Source: CAWCUK01 sp963798775 (GTDB lineage Bacteria; Bacteroidota; Ignavibacteria; Ignavibacteriales; Ignavibacteriaceae). Taken from it: a stretch of DNA of 64,000 bases. Shown piece by piece: positions 58,565 through 64,000 of the stretch (its first letter is position 1; every line of letters begins with the position of its first letter). Under the pieces are notes generated by a model. That model saw nothing but the letters and a program-made list of their open reading frames with translations. It made no database searches and had not been told where the DNA came from. Both the position numbers and the translations under genes were made by a program. Where the stretch lies: NCBI GenBank assembly GCA_963798775.1, contig CAWCUK010000004.1, positions 248,001 to 312,000 on the forward strand, written 5' to 3'.

Positions 58565-59004
58565 TACAGAGAGTTTCATCCGGCGGTGTTGATATTCCTT
58601 CGGAAAATTATAACGCGGAAATAGGAAAAGGTCTGGTAATTCTTCTTGGAATAAAGACAAACGATACTGAGGAAGATTTAAAATTTGTTGCCGATAAATG
58701 CTGCAACTTAAGAATTTTTGAAGATGAAAATGAAAAGATGAATTTATCGGTAAAAGATGTTGACGGTGAGGTTTTAATTATTTCCCAGTTTACACTTTAC
58801 GGCGATCCTTCAAAAGGTAATAGACCCGGATTTACTGACGCCGCACGGCCTGACACCGCAATTCCTCTTTATGAAAAATTTATAAAACGTGTAAAAGAAA
58901 ATATCGGCAACAGTAAAGTTAAAAGTGGGATATTCGGTACAATGATGAATGTTAAAATAATGAATGACGGCCCGGTTACAATTTTGGTTGAATCGAAAAA
59001 TTAA
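58552..59004 (+). CDS. dtd: D-aminoacyl-tRNA deacylase
   Basis: This 150-residue protein removes D-amino acids from tRNA. It begins MRALIQRVSSGGVDIPSEN from a TTG start with GGAGATATAAA upstream. It has the conserved SQFTLYGDPSKGNRPGFTDAA segment and ends with GIFGTMMNVKIMNDGPVTILVESKN, including the G/NGP cis-Pro motif (NDGPVT). It lies between prmC and a metalloenzyme gene. Confidence 0.95.
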   Translation: MRALIQRVSSGGVDIPSENYNAEIGKGLVILLGIKTNDTEEDLKFVADKCCNLRIFEDENEKMNLSVKDVDGEVLIISQFTLYGDPSKGNRPGFTDAARPDTAIPLYEKFIKRVKENIGNSKVKSGIFGTMMNVKIMNDGPVTILVESKN

Positions 59005-59024
59005 AAATAAAAAAAGATGTTTTT

Positions 59025-59930
59025 GTGAATCCTGTATTAATGATATTTATTGATGGAGTCGGAATCGGGGAAGATAATCCGGCTAGCAACCCGTTTTTTA
59101 AATACGGATTTAAAACTTTTACAGATATTTTCGGCGATATTCCTTCTCTAAAAAATTCAAGCATAAAGAAAGATGATAAATATATTTTCCCGGTTGACGC
59201 AAGATTGGGAATTGATGGTTTACCTCAAAGCGGCACTGGGCAGACCGCAATTTTTTGCGGAATAAACGCCGCACAATTAATCGGAAAACATTTCGGGCCT
59301 TATCCATATTCTACTTTAATTCCCGTAATCGGCGAGAAAAATATTTTTCTTCATTATCTGCGGTTAAAGAAAAAGGCTTTTTTTGCAAACGCTTATCCAA
59401 AAGTTTTCTTTGAATATTTAAAAGCCGGCAAATCAAGGTTAAGTGTAACATCTTTAAGCGCAAGGTTAAGCGGATTAAGATTAAACAGAGTAACTGATGT
59501 AAGACGCGGAAACGCGTTAACGGCGGAAATTACAAATGAAAGATGGAATAAAAAATTAGAATATTCGCTGCCGGTAATAAAACCCTCAACAGCCGCTAGA
59601 AGACTATTGAAAATAGCCGCCAAAAATGATTTTACTTTATATGAATATTTTTTAACCGACCATCTGGGACACGGAAGAATTTTGGAAGAATTTGATTCAA
59701 TTTATAAATCGCTCGATGAATTTTTGTTTACTGTTTTATCCTGTATGGATGAGGAAAACCTGACGCTTCTGGTTTGTTCGGATCATGGAAATTTTGAGAA
59801 TCTTAGTATAAAAACACATACATTTAATCCTTCTCTAACAATTTCCGCCGGAAAATATAGTAAAGAATTATTCAGTTCGATTAAAGATTTAACTCAAATA
59901 AAACCTGCCATAATTAAATGCAGCGGATGA
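59025..59930 (+). CDS. metalloenzyme-superfamily protein (phosphopentomutase/alkaline phosphatase-like)
   Basis: This 301-residue protein starts at GTG 59025. It has the metal and nucleophile site LMIFIDGVGIGEDNPASNP, then GLPQSGTGQTAIFCGINAA with the likely nucleophile Thr, and the C-terminal metal motifs DHLGHGR and VCSDHGNFENLS. The fold is that of phosphoglycerate/phosphopentomutases, but it is shorter and its substrate is not clear. The catalytic pattern is intact. It overlaps the comEC start. Confidence 0.78.
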   Translation: MNPVLMIFIDGVGIGEDNPASNPFFKYGFKTFTDIFGDIPSLKNSSIKKDDKYIFPVDARLGIDGLPQSGTGQTAIFCGINAAQLIGKHFGPYPYSTLIPVIGEKNIFLHYLRLKKKAFFANAYPKVFFEYLKAGKSRLSVTSLSARLSGLRLNRVTDVRRGNALTAEITNERWNKKLEYSLPVIKPSTAARRLLKIAAKNDFTLYEYFLTDHLGHGRILEEFDSIYKSLDEFLFTVLSCMDEENLTLLVCSDHGNFENLSIKTHTFNPSLTISAGKYSKELFSSIKDLTQIKPAIIKCSG

Positions 59931-62323
59931 AAAATTATCCAATTATAAAAATATCCGTCTTTTTTATTTGCGGTATTATTATTGAAAAATTCTTCCGACT
60001 GCCGCTCCCTTTTCTTTTAATCTCACTTTTTTCTTCCCTGGTAATTCTGATAATTTTATTTTCAAAATTTTCTCATCAAAAAAATCTAATACTAATTATA
60101 AGTTTTATAGCGGTTTCATCAATTGCAGCTGTTTCATTTAATCATTTCAGTGAGGAACAGCAGTATATTTCCGAGAATATTTTTAAAGAGAATAAAGTAA
60201 AAGCTTTTGGTACAATCAGTAGAATTGATTTGATAAGAGAGGGCGAAGTAAGATTTTACTTGAGCAGCGATTCCATATTATTTCCGACCGAAAAATTCTC
60301 TAAACCATATTTGCTTCTCTGCAGATTAAAAGAAAGCAGTAAAAAATATTTAGATAAATTTTATAATAAAATTGAACCGGGAAATAAAATACTTATTGAA
60401 GGAACTTATACAAAGGGAAGGGAAGAGAGGAATCCCGGTGAATTCGATTATAATAAGTATCTACATTCTAAAGGTATAAGCGGCACTTTAACTTCTTATA
60501 ATATTGAAGATGTTAAAGTTTTAAATAATTCTAAGAATATTTTTAGTTCATATCTTTTTTATATAAGAAAAAATATTGATGATCAGATATCCGATTTGCA
60601 TAATAAACAAACTGCAGCACTATTAAAAGGGCTGCTGCTGGCGGATCGAAGCGGAATTGATCCGGAAACTAAAACAGAATTTATAAACTCCGGAGTAATT
60701 CATGTTTTAGCTGTTTCCGGACTTCATGTAGGTTTCATTATTCTAATCTGTTATGTTTTGTTCGGTAGATTTAATATCTATTTTCGTTCCATTCTTACAA
60801 TTGTTTTACTTTTTCTTTTTCTAGTTATTACAGGAATGCCTTCTTCGGTATTTCGCGCGGTTGTTATGGCGGCGGTTTTTATAATCGCATATTTAACAAA
60901 CCGAAGCACTAATATTATAAATACACTGGCAATTGCGGCACTTATTATTCTAGCAATTAATCCAGCCGATATTTTTGAGCCGGGATTTCAATTATCATTT
61001 TCCGCCGTTTTATCCATCGCAATTATTTTCCCTTTGCTCCAAAAAGGAATTAAATCTATAAAAATTAAAAATAAAATTGTAAAGAATATCATTCTTTTTG
61101 CTGCTGTTTCAGTAAGCGCGCAGATTGGGACTATGCCTTTTACTTTATTTTATTTCGGCAAACTTTCTTTAATTGCGATTCTGGCTAATTTAATTGTTAT
61201 TCCACTTGTGGGTTTTATAGTTCCCATTGCTATCTTTACTTTATCAGTCGCTCCGGTTTTACATGGTTTTGCCGTTGTTTATGCTGCAGCGAATGAAGTA
61301 TTAACCGCAATTTTATTTAAAATAGTCGCTCTTTCCGGAAACTTTAATTATAGTTATTTGAATATTTATAACTTCACTATTTGGGATTCTTTGGTATTTT
61401 ATATTCTTATAACAGCTGCATTAATTTTCTGGGGAAAATTTACTTCCGCAAAAAGTAAAACCATTTTTTCCTTATTGATTATTTTAAATCTTTTAATGCT
61501 TATAAAGTTGGATAACCGGAATTTATTATCCCCGGGCAAATTAAATATAATGATGATTGACGTGGGGCAAGGGGATTCATTTCTTTTGCGGTTTGATAAC
61601 GGTGAAACCGCTCTAATAGATGCCGGAAACGCGACTTCATATTTTGATAACGGTGAAAAGATTATTATGCCTCTTTTGGACCGGCTTAATATTAAAAAGA
61701 TTAATTATGCTTTTGTTTCTCATCTGGATGCCGACCATTACGGCGGATTTATTTCATTAATAAAAAATAAAAGAATAAAAATTTTATATAAACCCGTTAT
61801 TGATTCTTCCTTAGAGAAGGATAAAAGATTTGAGAAATATCTTCATGAGGAAAATATACCTATTGAATATTATTCAAAGAGCAGCATGAAAATAGGCGGA
61901 GCAAAAATATATTTTCTTAATGATACTTCCTCGGCCGGTTATAAATATCTTTCAACAAATGATAAAAGCGGCACAATAAAAATAGTTTACGGTAAAAATG
62001 AGTTTTTATTTACAGGAGATATGGAAGCTCACGCAGAAAAATATTACACATCTCGCTATAAAAATTTTCTACATGCGGATCTTCTTAAAGTTGCTCATCA
62101 TGGTAGTAAAACAAGTTCTTCGGAAGATTTTCTAAATTATGTAAAACCAAAAATTAGTTTAATTAGTGATGGAATAAAAAATAAATTTCATCATCCGTCT
62201 GCCCTTACTCTTCAAAAATTGGAAAAAATAAAATCTAAAATTTATAGGACCGATAAATCAGGCGCAGTTTTATTACAATCTGACGGAGATAGTATTAAAG
62301 TTATAGATTGGAGGAAACTGTGA
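59927..62323 (+). CDS. comEC: ComEC/Rec2 family DNA uptake channel protein
   Basis: This protein of about 798 residues is the inner membrane channel for transforming DNA. It has N-terminal hydrophobic segments, an OB-like loop, the competence domain with VIHVLAVSGLHVGFII and PSSVFRAVVMAAVF, further TM helices, and a C-terminal metallo-beta-lactamase-like domain (IDVGQGDSFLL, SHLDADHYGG, LKVAHHGSKTSSSEDFLNY). I prefer the ATG at 59927 (ATGA overlap) over 59918. Other competence genes are not in this window. Confidence 0.92.
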   Translation: MKNYPIIKISVFFICGIIIEKFFRLPLPFLLISLFSSLVILIILFSKFSHQKNLILIISFIAVSSIAAVSFNHFSEEQQYISENIFKENKVKAFGTISRIDLIREGEVRFYLSSDSILFPTEKFSKPYLLLCRLKESSKKYLDKFYNKIEPGNKILIEGTYTKGREERNPGEFDYNKYLHSKGISGTLTSYNIEDVKVLNNSKNIFSSYLFYIRKNIDDQISDLHNKQTAALLKGLLLADRSGIDPETKTEFINSGVIHVLAVSGLHVGFIILICYVLFGRFNIYFRSILTIVLLFLFLVITGMPSSVFRAVVMAAVFIIAYLTNRSTNIINTLAIAALIILAINPADIFEPGFQLSFSAVLSIAIIFPLLQKGIKSIKIKNKIVKNIILFAAVSVSAQIGTMPFTLFYFGKLSLIAILANLIVIPLVGFIVPIAIFTLSVAPVLHGFAVVYAAANEVLTAILFKIVALSGNFNYSYLNIYNFTIWDSLVFYILITAALIFWGKFTSAKSKTIFSLLIILNLLMLIKLDNRNLLSPGKLNIMMIDVGQGDSFLLRFDNGETALIDAGNATSYFDNGEKIIMPLLDRLNIKKINYAFVSHLDADHYGGFISLIKNKRIKILYKPVIDSSLEKDKRFEKYLHEENIPIEYYSKSSMKIGGAKIYFLNDTSSAGYKYLSTNDKSGTIKIVYGKNEFLFTGDMEAHAEKYYTSRYKNFLHADLLKVAHHGSKTSSSEDFLNYVKPKISLISDGIKNKFHHPSALTLQKLEKIKSKIYRTDKSGAVLLQSDGDSIKVIDWRKL

Positions 62324-62387
62324 TTATAAAAAGTGATAAATATTTTATTTAAATTTATAATATAAAAAAAGTTATCAGAGGTAATTG

Positions 62388-63524
62388 TTGAATAAAAAAA
62401 TTTGTGTAGGAATTTTAGGGGGCGGGCAGTTGGCAAGAATGTCCGCTTATCAAGCATATAAACTTGGTCTTGATGTTGCAATTCTAGAAAAACATAAAAA
62501 CTCTCCTGCGGGACAGTTGACTCACAATGAGTTTATCGGCTGGGTTAATGATGATTCTCTTCTGGAAAAATTTGTTTCCGGCTGTGATGTTATAACTTTA
62601 GAAAATGAATTTATTGATCATAAAAAACTCGAGTTTATTGAATCCCTTGGCAAAAAAGTTTTTCCTTCCTCAAAAACTATTTCTTTAATTCAAGATAAGT
62701 TTATCCAGAAGAAAACTTTTAAAAAACTTGGTATTCCTGTGCCGGATTTCATCGAAGTGAAAGAAAATTCCGACTATCAAAAAATAGCGAAATCTTTAGG
62801 CGATATTTTTATTTTAAAATCAAGAAAAATGGGTTATGACGGTTACGGAAATTATAAAGTTGAAAATGAAAATGATTTTACTGAAGGAATAAAGAAATTA
62901 AGTTCACGCCATAGTAATTTACTTGCTGAAGCCTTTATTCCGTTTGAACAAGAATTAGCGGTGATGGTAGTCCGTACAAAAAAAGAAACAAAAATTTATC
63001 CTGTTGTTGAGACAATTCAGAAAAATCATATTTGCCATACAGTAATCGCACCCGCTCAGATTGAAAAAAAATTAAATGCAAAGGTTGAGGAAATTGCCGT
63101 TAGTGCTGTAGAGGCTGTAAAAGGTATCGGGATTTTCGGCATTGAATTATTCCTTACTAAACAAAAAGAAATTCTAGTTAACGAAATGGCTCCGCGGCCT
63201 CATAATTCCGGCCATTATACAATAGAATCATGTATAACTTCTCAATTTGAAAATCATATTAGATCTGTACTCGGCCTTCCGCTGGGAAATACTGAATTGC
63301 TTAAGCCTTATGCCGTAATGATAAATTTACTCGGGAAAAAAGAAGGACCGGGAATTATAGATAATTATAAAGACGCTTTAAGCGATCCGGATGTACATCT
63401 TCATGTTTATGGGAAAGATAAATCGAGAATAGGAAGGAAAATGGGACATATAACTATAATTGGTGATAGTTTAAATACATTATTAATTAAATCGCGTAAA
63501 ATAGAAAAAATTATATCTCTTTAA
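62388..63524 (+). CDS. purK: 5-(carboxyamino)imidazole ribonucleotide synthase
   Basis: This protein of about 378 residues is an ATP-grasp enzyme that makes N5-CAIR from AIR and bicarbonate in purine synthesis. It begins KKICVGILGGGQLARMSAYQA, the conserved PurK start, and has SRKMGYDGYGN, EAFIPFEQELAVMVVR and NEMAPRPHNSGHYTIE. A TTG at 62388 is chosen because AGAGG is six bases upstream. It directly precedes purE. Confidence 0.95.
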   Translation: MNKKICVGILGGGQLARMSAYQAYKLGLDVAILEKHKNSPAGQLTHNEFIGWVNDDSLLEKFVSGCDVITLENEFIDHKKLEFIESLGKKVFPSSKTISLIQDKFIQKKTFKKLGIPVPDFIEVKENSDYQKIAKSLGDIFILKSRKMGYDGYGNYKVENENDFTEGIKKLSSRHSNLLAEAFIPFEQELAVMVVRTKKETKIYPVVETIQKNHICHTVIAPAQIEKKLNAKVEEIAVSAVEAVKGIGIFGIELFLTKQKEILVNEMAPRPHNSGHYTIESCITSQFENHIRSVLGLPLGNTELLKPYAVMINLLGKKEGPGIIDNYKDALSDPDVHLHVYGKDKSRIGRKMGHITIIGDSLNTLLIKSRKIEKIISL

Positions 63525-63539
63525 TAAATGGAAATTAAT

Positions 63540-64000
63540 ATGGCGAATGAAAATCCTTTGGTTGGAATTATAATGGGCAGCGATTCTGACCTTGATGTAA
63601 TGCAGCAAGCGGCTGATATACTAAATGAATTTAATATTCCGCATGAAATAAAAATAGTATCCGCGCATCGAACTCCAAATTTAATGGCGGAATATGCTTC
63701 GAAAGCACATGAAAGAGGAATTAAAGTAATAATTGCAGGTGCGGGCGGTGCAGCTCATCTTCCCGGAATGACAGCCTCATATACTCCTTTACCTGTAATA
63801 GGGGTGCCGGTTAAAGGGAAGTCATTAGAGGGATTGGATTCTCTTCTTTCAATTGTACAAATGCCGGGCGGGGTTCCTGTTGCAACTGTTGCAATAAATC
63901 AAGCAAAAAATGCGGGCTTGCTTGCGGTGCAAATTTTAGCTGTTAATAATGAGGAACTGCTATTCAAAATGATTGAATATAAAAAGCAGCTTGAGCAAAT
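63540..64000 (+). CDS. purE: 5-(carboxyamino)imidazole ribonucleotide mutase (3' partial)
   Basis: PurE converts N5-CAIR to CAIR. The reading frame runs past the window end; about 154 residues are visible. It begins MANENPLVGIIMGSDSDLDVM, with the conserved GSDSD, and has SAHRTPN, AGAGGAAHLPGM and MPGGVPVATVAINQAKNAG. An in-frame ATG at 63528 is an alternative start. It follows purK by 15 bases, the usual purK-purE pair. Confidence 0.94.
   Translation, partial: MANENPLVGIIMGSDSDLDVMQQAADILNEFNIPHEIKIVSAHRTPNLMAEYASKAHERGIKVIIAGAGGAAHLPGMTASYTPLPVIGVPVKGKSLEGLDSLLSIVQMPGGVPVATVAINQAKNAGLLAVQILAVNNEELLFKMIEYKKQLEQ

Overview
The window is an AT-rich chromosomal segment (about one third G+C by eye) from a Gram-negative bacterium, most likely of the Ignavibacteriota/Chlorobiota/Bacteroidota group. 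Support for this comes from a TonB receptor with a carboxypeptidase-regulatory plug domain, very large exported beta-barrel proteins, a MacB-type efflux operon with TolC, many genes with weak or no Shine-Dalgarno site, and a thiamine outer-membrane receptor under a TPP riboswitch. The exact lineage is inferred. There are no rRNAs, tRNAs, CRISPR arrays, insertion sequences or phage genes. Gene density is high and no gene-free stretch exceeds 300 bases.

Layout. 1-4.5 kb: a membrane-anchored metallopeptidase cut by the window edge, an AI-2E family permease and a CCA-adding enzyme. 4.7-12.4 kb: a MacAB-TolC-like operon with one ATPase and three tandem FtsX-type permeases, closed by a cupin. 12.4-14.1 kb (minus): a metallophosphoesterase and a diacylglycerol-kinase-like lipid kinase. 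14.3-24.6 kb: a giant outer-membrane-type protein, a Nudix hydrolase, a PfkB kinase, MtnA, RecO, an HtrA/Deg protease, chorismate synthase and a metallo-beta-lactamase-fold hydrolase. 24.7-30.7 kb: a degenerate ABC permease/ATPase pair, an acyl-CoA carboxylase beta subunit and an MltD-like LysM lytic transglycosylase. 30.8-34.1 kb: a TPP riboswitch with visible switching helices, a TonB receptor and thiamine pyrophosphokinase. 34.1-40.9 kb: a methyltransferase and its likely AraC regulator, a sodium:solute symporter, TerC, pyruvoyl-dependent arginine decarboxylase, TyrRS and SmpB. 41.1-45.8 kb: sugar uptake, including a fusion of binding protein and permease. 45.9-52.9 kb: a PabB-PabC fusion, type II IPP isomerase, polyprenyl synthase, HPr, EI and a PGI/PMI. 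53-62.3 kb: a giant peptidase/propeller/barrel protein, a PQQ-propeller lipoprotein, a PEGA protein, PrmC, Dtd, a phosphomutase-like metalloenzyme and ComEC. 62.4-64 kb: purK and the start of purE.

Many conserved genes are interrupted by single-base shifts: about 25 sites, of which about 22 are repaired by removing one base. They crowd into 17.3-22.9 kb and 30.9-32.0 kb. Because they hit housekeeping genes (recO, aroC, cca, mtnA, degP-like), I read them mainly as sequence or assembly errors, not as gene decay, and annotate the genes as whole CDSs with the breaks noted.

The features most worth a second look are: the ABC ATPase altered at five catalytic motifs beside an acyl-CoA carboxylase; the fused MalE-MalF-type transporter; the TPP riboswitch-TonB-ThiN uptake locus; the three-part metallopeptidase/TolB/barrel protein; and the EI/HPr pair in an isoprenoid operon with no sugar-specific EII in view.
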